Positions 17,441-25,766 of a stretch of DNA of 50,868 nucleotides are shown here, piece by piece. The position numbers and the translations under genes were made by a program. Source of the stretch: Phycisphaerales bacterium. Its GTDB lineage: Bacteria; Planctomycetota; Phycisphaerae; UBA1845. Location of the stretch: the NCBI GenBank assembly GCA_020639115.1, contig JACKHG010000022.1, positions 1 through 50,868 on the forward strand, read 5' to 3'. The notes beneath the pieces are model-generated. The model searched no databases. It saw only the letters and a program-made list of their open reading frames with translations, and was not told the origin of the DNA. Numbering within the stretch: the first letter of the stretch is position 1; every line of letters begins with the position of its first letter.

Positions 17441-18121
17441 ATGTCCACGATCAAGCCCAGCAAATTCATCATGTTCGCCGCCGTTCTGCTCGCCGGTTGC
17501 GGTCCGATGAACGAGACCGTGGGCACCGCGCGGGTACGCGTGGTTCACGCGAGCCCGGACGCGCCGGCGGTCAACATATGTGCCGATGGCGCCGTGCTCT
17601 TCTCGAATGCAGCCTTTCCCGGCGCGACCGACTACGCGTCCGTGCCTGCGGCCACGTACGCGGTCAAGGTCGTGCCCGCCACCGGCGACTGCGCCGACGC
17701 CGGCGTGATCCAGGCGAATTTGCCGCTCGCCGCGGGCACGGACACGACCGTCATTGCGGTGAACACGCTCGCCGCGATCGAACCGCTGGTGCTCGCGGAC
17801 GACAACCAGGCGCCGAGCGCGGGTTCGGCGCGGGTCCGCTTCGTGCACGCGAGTCCGAACGCGCCGACGGTGGACATCACGCTCGCCGACGGCACGACGC
17901 TGTTTGACAACGTGGCGTTCAAGGGAGTGGGCGACTACATCGAGGTCGCGGCGGGCACGTACGATCTGGAGGTGCGGGACGAGACGGGCACGACTACGGT
18001 CCTGCCGCTCGACGGCGTGCAACTGCAGGCCGGCACGGTTTACACGGTTTACGCGGTGGGCCTGCTCAACGGCACGCCTGCGCTCGGCGCGTTTATCACG
18101 ATGGACAACGCGGGCGCCTAG
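17441..18121 (+). CDS. DUF4397 lipoprotein
   Basis: A 226-residue protein with a lipoprotein signal peptide (lipobox LLAGC, Cys20) and two DUF4397 repeats. The first opens ARVRVVHASPDAPAVNI near residue 30 and the second ARVRFVHASPNAPTVDI near residue 130, each ending in a short beta-rich module. These immunoglobulin-like repeats are extracytoplasmic and of unknown function. The start is clear: AAAGGAGG lies 7 bases before the ATG. It is monocistronic, downstream of the sigma operon, and carries the same promoter element, so it is probably a target of that sigma factor. Confidence 0.85.
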   Translation: MSTIKPSKFIMFAAVLLAGCGPMNETVGTARVRVVHASPDAPAVNICADGAVLFSNAAFPGATDYASVPAATYAVKVVPATGDCADAGVIQANLPLAAGTDTTVIAVNTLAAIEPLVLADDNQAPSAGSARVRFVHASPNAPTVDITLADGTTLFDNVAFKGVGDYIEVAAGTYDLEVRDETGTTTVLPLDGVQLQAGTVYTVYAVGLLNGTPALGAFITMDNAGA

Positions 18122-18270
18122 AGCAAGCTCCATGCATGTGCAGTGGGCGTGTCCCGATTTTCTTCGAGCACGGACCCGCACTTTGACGCTACAGGTGGAT
18201 TGGGGACGCGCCAGACCCGACAGCTGATGCAGAACCCCAAGGTGGACGCACCCGGTTGGAGCCGGCTGAC

Positions 18271-19119
18271 ATGATGAAGACGATGACCAAGCGAGGGCCG
18301 AGTTCGGGCGAGGATGCCGCGGAGCCGCACGGCGGACTGCGAGTGAGCGGACATCCGCAGCTGCAGGACCCGGAACATTGCCGCGCGCTGATGCGGGCGG
18401 CTGATCAGGTGCTCGACGCCGGCGACGATGCGACCGCGGTCGCCGCGGAGCGGGCGCTGTTTCGTGGACTGCACGCGTGCGGGGCGGCGTTGGCGATGGC
18501 GGGTCGGGGGTCGTCCGTCGGGGCGCGGCGGGCGCGGATCGTGGCGTTGCAGCGGCGCATCGTGGACTATCTCGTCGCGAGTCACACCGGGCTCGTCTAC
18601 GAGATGCGGCGGCGGGTGCGGCGGGCGGAGTGGATCGATGACGACGCGTACGACAGTGCGGGTTTCTGGGCGTTGTACCAGTCGATTCTTGCGTACGATC
18701 CGTGGCGCGGTTTTCGCTTCAGCACGTACGCGTGCAATGCGATCGTGCGGGCCTACCAGGGGGTCTGGCGGCGAAACCAGGCGAGGGAGCGGCGGTTACG
18801 CAAGTACGTCGAGGCCCACGCTGACCGGTTGGGCGTGATCGACCGGGGCGCGCCCGCGGCGGCCTGGGCCGAGACGGACGAGACGATGGTGGGGGTGCTG
18901 CGCCGGCACGCGGCGCAGCTTACGCCGACGGAGCGCGTGATCATTTTCCAGCGTTTTCTCACCGCCGATAGCGGCACCCGTCCGACGCTGGCGTCGGTGG
19001 GCGGGCTGGTCCGCCTGAGCAAGGAGCGGGTGCGGCAGATCCAGAACGCCGCACTCGCGAAGCTGCGGGTTGCGCTGGCCGGGGACCGGCAGGTTGCCGC
19101 GTGGCTGGAGGCGGGCTGA
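18271..19119 (+). CDS. Sigma-70 family protein, non-ECF
   Basis: About 282 residues. Region 2 appears as TGLVYEMRRRVRRAEW...SAGFWALYQSILAYDPWRGFRFSTYACNAIVRAY, with the FSTYA core of region 2.3-2.4. Region 4 appears as LTPTERVIIFQRFL...LVRLSKERVRQIQNAALAKLR. Region 1.1 and most of region 3 are missing, and residues 1-80 are variable. This layout is that of a specialised alternative factor; its target genes are unknown. The ATG at 18271 follows a TTGGAG ribosome site. It lies 150 bases after the DUF4397 gene and lacks the ECF element, so it is likely a separate unit. Confidence 0.78.
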   Translation: MMKTMTKRGPSSGEDAAEPHGGLRVSGHPQLQDPEHCRALMRAADQVLDAGDDATAVAAERALFRGLHACGAALAMAGRGSSVGARRARIVALQRRIVDYLVASHTGLVYEMRRRVRRAEWIDDDAYDSAGFWALYQSILAYDPWRGFRFSTYACNAIVRAYQGVWRRNQARERRLRKYVEAHADRLGVIDRGAPAAAWAETDETMVGVLRRHAAQLTPTERVIIFQRFLTADSGTRPTLASVGGLVRLSKERVRQIQNAALAKLRVALAGDRQVAAWLEAG

Positions 19120-19268
19120 AGCGGCGGCGCCCGCGTGCTTTTCGGGAGGATGCGACGGTGCAGCGCCGCCGTCGCTCTTGGGAAATACAAATCAGCGTCC
19201 GGCGCCCGGCGCAGGATGACCCTACACTCAAACCGCAGTGGAGCCGGCGCGGGCGGCGCCGCGGCATC

Positions 19269-20177
19269 TCAAGTGTCAGTCGCGAAGAGGTCGAGGCGGG
19301 CGGTCTCGGTGACGGCGAGTACGCCCGGGTGGCGGACCTTGCGTTCCATGGAGATGGCGTAGAACTGCTCGCGGATGGCGGCGATGCGGCCGACCTCACG
19401 GACCCGGTACTGCGCGCAGACCTCGCGGGCGATGACGGCGGGCGCGGCGAAGAGGCCGAGGCCCTCCTGGCCGAAGACCTTGGCGAGCGCGCTGTCCTCG
19501 AACTCGCCGGCGATGCGCGGTTGGACGCCGCGGGTGTCGAACCAGTGATCGAGGGCGCGGCGGAGCACGGTACCGGCGGTGGGCAGAAGCCAGGGGAGGT
19601 CGTCGGCGGCCTGGGGGAAATTCCGGCGGACGCGGCGGGCGAGCGCGGGGGCGGCGAAGACGGCGACGGCGCACTCGCCGAGGAGATGGTTGAATCCCCG
19701 AATGCTCACCGCGGCCCCGATGGGCGCGTCGGAGAGCACCACGTCGAGTTCGTGGATGGAGAGCTGGGCGAGGAGCTGGTCGGGCTTGCCTTCAACGCAG
19801 ACGACCTGCACGCCGCGATCGGCGGCGAGGGCGGGCGTGAGGAGGCGGTAGGCGATGAGCTTGGGGACGACGTCGGCGATGCCGACGTGGAAGCGCAGGG
19901 GTCGGCCGGTGGGGCGGCCCTGGACGGTATCGAGCAGTTCACGTCCGAGGGTGAAGATGTCGTCGGCGTAGCGGTAGACGATGCGGCCGGCCTCGGTGAG
20001 TTCCATGCGGCGGCGCGAGCGGTCGAAGAGGGTGACGCCGAGGGATTGTTCGAGGGTGCGGATCTGCGCCGAGATCGTGGGCTGGGCGAGGTTGAGGCGG
20101 GTGCAGGCGTCTGCGACGGATCCGGCGCGGGCGACGGTCCAGAAGTAGAGCAGGTGGTGGTAGTTGAGCCAGTCCAT
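19269..20177 (-). CDS. nhaR: LysR-family regulator, NhaR-like
   Basis: 302 residues from the ATG at 20177. The N-terminal winged helix (WLNYHHLLYFWTVARAGSVADACTRLNLAQPTISAQIRTLE) is close to NhaR, which activates sodium/proton antiporter genes in enteric bacteria. The effector domain follows, with the family's GIADVVPKLIAYRLLTPAL and HELDVVLSDAPI segments. No nhaA gene is in the window, so the target here is unknown. It is divergent from the hibernation-factor gene across a 150-base, relatively AT-rich gap. An upstream start at 20204 is possible. Confidence 0.82.
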   Translation of the reverse strand: MDWLNYHHLLYFWTVARAGSVADACTRLNLAQPTISAQIRTLEQSLGVTLFDRSRRRMELTEAGRIVYRYADDIFTLGRELLDTVQGRPTGRPLRFHVGIADVVPKLIAYRLLTPALAADRGVQVVCVEGKPDQLLAQLSIHELDVVLSDAPIGAAVSIRGFNHLLGECAVAVFAAPALARRVRRNFPQAADDLPWLLPTAGTVLRRALDHWFDTRGVQPRIAGEFEDSALAKVFGQEGLGLFAAPAVIAREVCAQYRVREVGRIAAIREQFYAISMERKVRHPGVLAVTETARLDLFATDT

Positions 20178-20329
20178 GGGGTTCGCCGCCGGGCGGCCTG
20201 ACATTCAAATATTCGATGTCGTGACGGTACTTTATCTATTGGTTAGATGCAAGGCTGGGGACTATTTTCTGTTGGTCAGGCGCTGCGGAGGCGGGACTTT
20301 GCGGGCGTCGGGGCCACAGGAGCTGAATC

Positions 20330-20686
20330 ATGCAGATCAACGTGAGCATGCAGGGCGGGAGCGTCGGCGGGGAGTTGGTGGAGCTGTTCGAGCGGCAGGT
20401 GGGTTACGCGTTGGGCCGGTTCCATCCGCGGATCCGGGCGGTGCGGTTGCGGTTGCGGGACCTGAACGCGGACAAGGGCGGCGTGGACAAGCACGGGCGG
20501 ATCACGGCTGCCTTGCGTGACGGTGGGACGTTGACCGCGGAGGTGACCGACACGGCGTATGCGGGGGTGATACATCGTTGCGTGGAGCGGCTTGCGCGGC
20601 AGGTGCAGCGGCAGTGGGGGGAGGCGCGAACGCGGGCGCGTTCGGCGGCGGCGGCCCGCAAGCGGGACACGGGCGTCGGTGAGTAG
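20330..20686 (+). CDS. Ribosome hibernation promoting factor (short HPF/RaiA-like)
   Basis: 118 residues with the S30AE fold pattern: an N-terminal strand MQINVSMQGG, a helix with ELFERQVGYALGRFHPRIRAVRLRLRDLNADKGG, then HGRITAAL, a TLTAEVTD strand and the final helix HRCVERLARQVQRQWGEAR. Such proteins bind the 30S decoding region and inactivate ribosomes in stasis. It lacks the C-terminal dimerisation domain of long HPF. It precedes the exporter operon by 36 bases and may be cotranscribed with it, which is unusual. Confidence 0.8.
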   Translation: MQINVSMQGGSVGGELVELFERQVGYALGRFHPRIRAVRLRLRDLNADKGGVDKHGRITAALRDGGTLTAEVTDTAYAGVIHRCVERLARQVQRQWGEARTRARSAAAARKRDTGVGE

Positions 20687-20722
20687 GCGGCGGATGAGCA
20701 GGGACACGGTGCGAGGCGCGCG

Positions 20723-22453
20723 ATGGCGATGAACGGGGAGCAGGTCGGGGACCAACTGGCGGCGCTGAGTCCGCTGCGCCGGCTGATGCGGTTGCTGAGG
20801 CCGGAGCGGCGTGACATCGGCCTGGTGATTGCGTTCGCGATCGGGGTGGGCGTGCTGACGCTGGCGACGCCGGTGGCGGTGCAGGCGCTGGTGAACATCG
20901 TCTCGTTCGGGGGGATGACCCAGCCGCTGATCGTGCTGGCCATTCTGCTGTTGGGATTTCTTACACTGGCGGGGGCGCTGCGGGCGTTCAAGGCGTACCT
21001 GGTGGAGTTGCTGCAGCGGCGGCTCTTCGTGCGCGTGGTCACGGACCTGGGGCAGCGTCTGCCGCGGGTGCACGTGGCGTCGTTCGATCGCGACCACGGT
21101 CCGGAGCTGGTGAACCGTTTCTTCGACGTGCTGACGGTGCAGAAGGTGGGGGCGACGCTGCTGTTGGATGGCGTGGCGGTGGTGTTGCAGGCGGCGATCG
21201 GGCTGTTGATCCTCGCGTTCTACCACCCGTTCCTGCTGGCGTTCGACGTGGTGCTGCTGGTGGGAATTCTGCTCGTGCTGTTTGCGCTGGGGCGCGGGGC
21301 GGTGCGTACGGCCGTGGTGGAGTCGAAGGCGAAGTACGCGGTGGCGGCCTCGTTGGAGGAGATCGCGCGTCACCCGCTGTCGTTCAAGCAGGCGGGGGGG
21401 CCGGAGCTGGCCCAGCAGCGTGCGGACGGGCTGGCGGTGGCGTACGTGGAGGCGCGGGAGCGGCATTACCGGGTGGTGTTCCGGCAGATCATCGGTTCGC
21501 TGGCGCTGCAGGCCCTGGCGGCGACGGCGCTGCTCACGCTGGGGGGTTGGCTGGTCATCAACGGCCAGTTGACGCTCGGGCAGCTCGTCGCCGCCGAACT
21601 GATCGTGTCGATTGTGCTGGCTTCGTTCGCGAAGCTGGGCCAGAAGCTCGAGAGTTTCTACGACCTGCTGGCGGCGGTGGACAAGCTCGGGCAGTTGCTC
21701 GATCTGCCGCTGGAGCGGGCGGCGGGTGAGCCGCATGCGGGCGGCGCGGGCGGAGCAGCCGTGCGGTTCCGCGGATTGGGATTTGGCTACGCGGGCAAGC
21801 CGCCGGTGTTTCGCGACTTCGATCTGGTGGTGCATGCCGGTGAGCGGGTGCAGATCGTGGGCGGGCACGGCAGCGGCAAGAGCACGCTTACCGACCTGCT
21901 CTGCGGGCTGCGGGCACCGACGGTGGGGCATCTCGAACTGGATGGCGTGGACCTGCGGGAGATGTCTCTCACGTCGCTGCGCCGGCAGGTGGCGGTCGTG
22001 CGGGGGATCGAGCTGATCGACGGCAGCATCGCGGACAACGTGCAGATGGGCCGGCCCGACGTGGGGTTGGCGGAGGTGCGTGCGGCGTTGGCGTCGGCGG
22101 GGTTGCTGGAGGAAGTGCTGATGCTGCCCGACGGCCTGGCGACGGTGTTGAACGCGAGTGGCGCCCCACTGTCCACGGGCGAGGCGCGGCGGTTGATGCT
22201 GGCCCGGGCGCTGGCGGGCAATCCGCGGCTGCTGGTGCTGGATGACTTCCTGGATGACCTGGACAGTGACGCGCGCCAGCGGGTGCTGCCGGAGCTGGTC
22301 CGGCCGGACCGGGGCTGGACGCTCATCGTGACGAGTCGTCACGACCAGGCCTTCGACGCGATGCATCAGATCATCAGGTTGAGCGGGTCGGGTGCGCCAC
22401 GGCGGACGGTGCGCACCGGTCTGCCGGAGATGCGGGAGGTGGTGCTGCGGTGA
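20723..22453 (+). CDS. ABC exporter, fused membrane and ATPase domains (type I secretion-like)
   Basis: 576 residues. The N-terminal part (about 30-310) has six membrane segments of the type-1 exporter fold. The ATPase domain starts near 345. Walker A is GGHGSGKST (380-388), the signature is LSTGE (483-487) instead of LSGGQ, and Walker B ends LLVLDD (D507-D508), so the catalytic glutamate position holds Asp. The H-loop histidine is H540. There is no C39 peptidase domain. With the HlyD- and TolC-like genes behind it, it should form an envelope-spanning exporter. The altered signature and Asp for Glu suggest slow ATP turnover or a mainly structural role. Its stop overlaps the HlyD start. Confidence 0.85.
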   Translation: MAMNGEQVGDQLAALSPLRRLMRLLRPERRDIGLVIAFAIGVGVLTLATPVAVQALVNIVSFGGMTQPLIVLAILLLGFLTLAGALRAFKAYLVELLQRRLFVRVVTDLGQRLPRVHVASFDRDHGPELVNRFFDVLTVQKVGATLLLDGVAVVLQAAIGLLILAFYHPFLLAFDVVLLVGILLVLFALGRGAVRTAVVESKAKYAVAASLEEIARHPLSFKQAGGPELAQQRADGLAVAYVEARERHYRVVFRQIIGSLALQALAATALLTLGGWLVINGQLTLGQLVAAELIVSIVLASFAKLGQKLESFYDLLAAVDKLGQLLDLPLERAAGEPHAGGAGGAAVRFRGLGFGYAGKPPVFRDFDLVVHAGERVQIVGGHGSGKSTLTDLLCGLRAPTVGHLELDGVDLREMSLTSLRRQVAVVRGIELIDGSIADNVQMGRPDVGLAEVRAALASAGLLEEVLMLPDGLATVLNASGAPLSTGEARRLMLARALAGNPRLLVLDDFLDDLDSDARQRVLPELVRPDRGWTLIVTSRHDQAFDAMHQIIRLSGSGAPRRTVRTGLPEMREVVLR

Positions 22454-23802
22454 ATGCGAACGTGACAATCCTGCCGGGGGAGCAAGACGGCCTGCTGTTT
22501 ACCAGCGGGCAGTCGCGGGCGCTGGCGCGGGTTCAGCCGAGGCGTTGGGTTGTGCGGGTGGCGCTGGTGCTGGCGGCCTGCTTCGTGGCGGGTCCGCTGC
22601 TGATGTTGTTTGCACCGTGGCAGCAGAACCTGCGGGGCGCGGGGCGGGTGGTGGCGTACGCGCCGCTCGAGCGGCAGCAGCAGATCGAGGCGCCGATCAA
22701 CGGACGGATCGTGCGCTGGTGGGTGCAGGAGGGCAGTGAGGTGGCGGCGGGCGAACAGTTGCTGGAGATCAGCGATATCGACCCGAACCTGGTGAGCCGG
22801 TTGGAGCAGGAGAAGGCGGCGCTGGTGGGCAAGCTCGCGGCGTATGAGGGGAAGGTCCAGTCGTACCGTGACCAGGTGGGCAACCTCGAGTCGACGCGCG
22901 ACCTGGCGGTTGCGGCGGCGTCGTTCCGGTTGGAGACGGGCAAGCAGAAGGTACGTGCGGCTGAGGAGGCGTTGCGGGCTGCGCAGGCGGCGCTGAGTGC
23001 AGCCGAGGCGCAGCACGCGCGGAACGTGAGCCTGCTGGCGGACGGCATCGTGTCGCGCCGGCAGTTCGAGATCGCGGAGCGTGATGCGGAGCAGGCGCGG
23101 ACGGGGGTGAATCGGGCGGAGGCGGACCGGGCCGGTGCGGTGGCTGACCTGCAGGCGGCGGAGCAGGAACTGACGCGGATACGCGTCGACCAAGAGGCGA
23201 AGATCGACTCGGCGCGTGCGGCGTTGAGCGATGCGCGCGGCCAGGCGGAGGACACGCGGGCGAGCCTCGCGAAGATCGAGGTGCAGCTCGCCCGCCAGCG
23301 TTCGCAGCTCGTGACGGCGCCGCGTGCCGGCACGGTTTTCCGGCTGGTCGCGAACGAAGGCGGAGAGATCGTGAAGGCCGGCGATCCGCTGCTCACGCTG
23401 GTGCCCGAGACGCAGGACCGCGCGGTCGAGGTATGGGTGGACGGCAACGATGCGCCGCTGGTGCAGCCGGGGTCGGCGGTACGCCTGCAGTTCGAGGGCT
23501 GGCCGGCGGTGCAGTTCGTCGGCTGGCCGTCGGTGGCGGTGGGTACGTTCGGCGGGCGGGTGGCGCTGCTGGACGCCACCGACGACGGGGCTGGGAAATT
23601 CCGCCTGGTCGTGGTGCCGGACGAAACCGACGAGGCGTGGCCGGATGCGCGCTACCTGCGGCAGGGGGTGCGGGCGCGGGCGTGGGTGCTGCTGAAGCAG
23701 GTGAGTCTGGGGTACGAACTGTGGCGGCAGCTCAACGGTTTTCCGCCGGTGGTGGCGCCGAGCGAGCCCAAGTCGGACATCGCGAGGAAGCGGCTGAAAT
23801 GA
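22450..23802 (+). CDS. HlyD-family membrane fusion protein
   Basis: 450 residues. One N-terminal membrane helix (about 33-55) is followed by a biotinyl-lipoyl half (ARVVAYAPLERQQ-like strand, EAPINGRIVRWWVQEGSEVAAGEQLLEI), a long Ala/Glu-rich coiled-coil hairpin (about 115-280), then the second lipoyl half (VTAPRAGTVFRLVANEGGEIVKAGDPLLTLVP) and a beta-barrel domain. It links the inner-membrane ABC protein to the outer-membrane channel. The GTG at 22450 overlaps the stop of the ABC gene, and its stop overlaps the next start (ATGA), so all three are translationally coupled. Confidence 0.88.
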   Translation: MNANVTILPGEQDGLLFTSGQSRALARVQPRRWVVRVALVLAACFVAGPLLMLFAPWQQNLRGAGRVVAYAPLERQQQIEAPINGRIVRWWVQEGSEVAAGEQLLEISDIDPNLVSRLEQEKAALVGKLAAYEGKVQSYRDQVGNLESTRDLAVAAASFRLETGKQKVRAAEEALRAAQAALSAAEAQHARNVSLLADGIVSRRQFEIAERDAEQARTGVNRAEADRAGAVADLQAAEQELTRIRVDQEAKIDSARAALSDARGQAEDTRASLAKIEVQLARQRSQLVTAPRAGTVFRLVANEGGEIVKAGDPLLTLVPETQDRAVEVWVDGNDAPLVQPGSAVRLQFEGWPAVQFVGWPSVAVGTFGGRVALLDATDDGAGKFRLVVVPDETDEAWPDARYLRQGVRARAWVLLKQVSLGYELWRQLNGFPPVVAPSEPKSDIARKRLK

Positions 23803-25625
23803 GCGGGCAGCGCACGGAGGCAACGCGGGCGCCACGCTGGCTCGCCCTTATGCTTTTCCCTTTGCTGGGGGAAGCGGGCGGGTGCAGCGCGTGGCGGGGG
23901 GAGCTGGAGGGGGCGCACAACCGCCGGGTGGAGGCGCGGTTGCGCGACATCAGCCAGACCGACCTGCAGGCGCTGTCGTCGGAGGCGCCGCGGTCGGTGG
24001 AGGAATCGCTCGACACGGTGCGGGGACGGCGGGCGGCGCCGGCGGTCGATGCGCCGCAGCGTCTGGCGCTGACGGTTGACGACCTGCGGGTGATGACGCT
24101 GCAGAACAACCTCGATCTCGACGTGGTGCGGCTCGACCCGGAGCTGGCGGCGGCGGTGGTGAGCGAGGAGGCGGCGCGTTTCGACGCGTTGATCTTCGGC
24201 GGCGTCACCTACGCGCGGCAGAACCCGCCGGCGCTGGACGGCGACGTGGTGCGGTTCACGGCTGACGCCAAGGAACTCGACAAGCAGACCGTCAAGCTGA
24301 CGCGCATCGAGCAGACGACGGAGAAGCTGGGCATGGACGTGGGCATCGAGGTGCCGCTGCCGACGGGTGGCAAGGTAACGGTGCGCAACGTGTTCAACGA
24401 CCGGGCCAAGCGCGAACCGCGGCGGTTCGAGGAGTACACGGCGGGGCTGGAGTTTTCCTACAGCCAGCCGCTGCTGCGCAACGCGGGGGTCGCCGCCGCC
24501 ACGGCGCCGATCCGGCTCGCCCGCCTGGACGCGCAGGCAGCCACGGCGCGGACCAAGCTGAGCGCGATTCGCACGCTGGCCGGCGCCGAGAAGGCGTACT
24601 GGAAGCTGTACGGGGCGCGGAAGCTGCTCGACATTCGCAAGGAGCAGCACAACGTCGCGCTCGAGAACCTGGAGCTTGTCCGCCGGCGCGTCGCGGAGGG
24701 GCTTTCGGCGGAGATCGAGATCGTGCGGGCGGAGGTCGGCGTGGCGAGCCGGCTCGAGGCGCTGATCATGGCCGAGACCGCGCTGCGGATCGCGCAGCGC
24801 GAGCTGAAGCGCATCCTCAACCTGCCGGAGGTTTCCCTGAACTCGGCCACGACGCTCGAGCTGACTTCGAGCCCGCAGCTGGTCGGCGTCACGCCGGATG
24901 CGGACGCGTTGGCGGAGGCGGCGCTGGCGCAGCGGATGGAGCTGCTCGAGCTGGAAATCCGGCTCGCGGCCGACGCCGTGCGCGTGGACCTGGCGCGCAA
25001 CCGGGCGTTGCCGAACTTCGTGCTGGAGTTCGAGTACGGGCTGATGGACCGGGCCGGATCGCTGGGTTCGAGCTGGCAGGGGATGTGGGACTTTGACAAC
25101 ACGGAGCTGGCGGTCGGCCTCCGTGGGGAAATCCCGGTGACGAACAATGCGCGGGAGGCGCAGGTGCAGCGGGCGCTGCTGACGCGGGCGCAGCGGCTGG
25201 CCACGCGGGCCCAGCGGGAGCAGGCGATCCGGCAGGAGGTGTTCGACGCGGTGGACGTGCTGGCGCAGAACTGGCAGCGGATTCTCGCGGCGCGTTTCAA
25301 CGTGGTGGTTTCCGGGGTCAACTACGGGGCGGAGCGGCGCCAGTTCGAGGAGGGGTTGCGGACCATGCGCGAGGTGCTCGAAGCGCTCACGCAGTTGGGC
25401 GACGCGCAGGTGCGGGAGGTGCAGGCCATCGTCGCGTACCAGGTGGCGCAGATCGATCTGGCGTACGCGACGGGGACGCTGCTGGGCTACGCCGGGTTCG
25501 ATCTGAGCCCGGTGCCGCTGGCTGCGGAGGAAGCGGTGCGCGATGCCCGTGAGAAGTCGGCGGCGGTTGGGGAGTCCCGCGCGGCGGACTACTCCTCTTC
25601 CGGGCAGTCGGCGACGTCGTCGTAG
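23799..25625 (+). CDS. TolC-like outer-membrane efflux/secretion protein
   Basis: 608 residues with a lipoprotein-type signal (GEAGGC near residue 30) and two repeats of long helices typical of outer membrane factors (LARLDAQAATARTKLSAIRTLAGAEKAYWKLYGARKLLDI; RRRVAEGLSAEIEIVRAEVGVASRLEALIMAETALRIAQRELKRILNLP; second half ending REVQAIVAYQVAQIDLAYATGTLLGY). It would form the trimeric channel for the ABC/HlyD pair. The N-terminal extension of about 60 residues is longer than in classic TolC. It starts inside the HlyD stop (ATGA). Confidence 0.85.
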   Translation: MSGQRTEATRAPRWLALMLFPLLGEAGGCSAWRGELEGAHNRRVEARLRDISQTDLQALSSEAPRSVEESLDTVRGRRAAPAVDAPQRLALTVDDLRVMTLQNNLDLDVVRLDPELAAAVVSEEAARFDALIFGGVTYARQNPPALDGDVVRFTADAKELDKQTVKLTRIEQTTEKLGMDVGIEVPLPTGGKVTVRNVFNDRAKREPRRFEEYTAGLEFSYSQPLLRNAGVAAATAPIRLARLDAQAATARTKLSAIRTLAGAEKAYWKLYGARKLLDIRKEQHNVALENLELVRRRVAEGLSAEIEIVRAEVGVASRLEALIMAETALRIAQRELKRILNLPEVSLNSATTLELTSSPQLVGVTPDADALAEAALAQRMELLELEIRLAADAVRVDLARNRALPNFVLEFEYGLMDRAGSLGSSWQGMWDFDNTELAVGLRGEIPVTNNAREAQVQRALLTRAQRLATRAQREQAIRQEVFDAVDVLAQNWQRILAARFNVVVSGVNYGAERRQFEEGLRTMREVLEALTQLGDAQVREVQAIVAYQVAQIDLAYATGTLLGYAGFDLSPVPLAAEEAVRDAREKSAAVGESRAADYSSSGQSATSS

Positions 25626-25650
25626 CCGGGGTTGCGGGCGAACGCGAAAG

Positions 25651-25691
25651 CGACCAGCCTCCCGGACGCCATGCGCCCAGGAGGCTGGTCG
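25651..25691. terminator. 12-bp inverted repeat after the exporter operon
   Basis: CGACCAGCCTCC (25651-25662) pairs exactly with GGAGGCTGGTCG (25680-25691) across a 17-base loop. It is placed between the convergent exporter operon and the minus-strand secreted-protein gene. There is no T-run. Confidence 0.5.
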
Positions 25692-25766
25692 AAGGAGTCA
25701 GTGCGATTGTGAATGCCCGGACCGCGGTCGACGTTCATGCGGTCGGGCGTTTCGCTATCGCACGGC

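Noticed and set aside
20180..20206. TGAATGT...GCGAA on the minus strand at the LysR gene
   Set aside because: The left half is mismatched, the spacing is off by one, and the right half ends only two bases before the preferred start codon.
20276..22468. 730-residue frame antisense to HPF and the ABC transporter
   Set aside because: Low-complexity His/Gln/Arg product with no motif; the plus strand has clear conserved domains.
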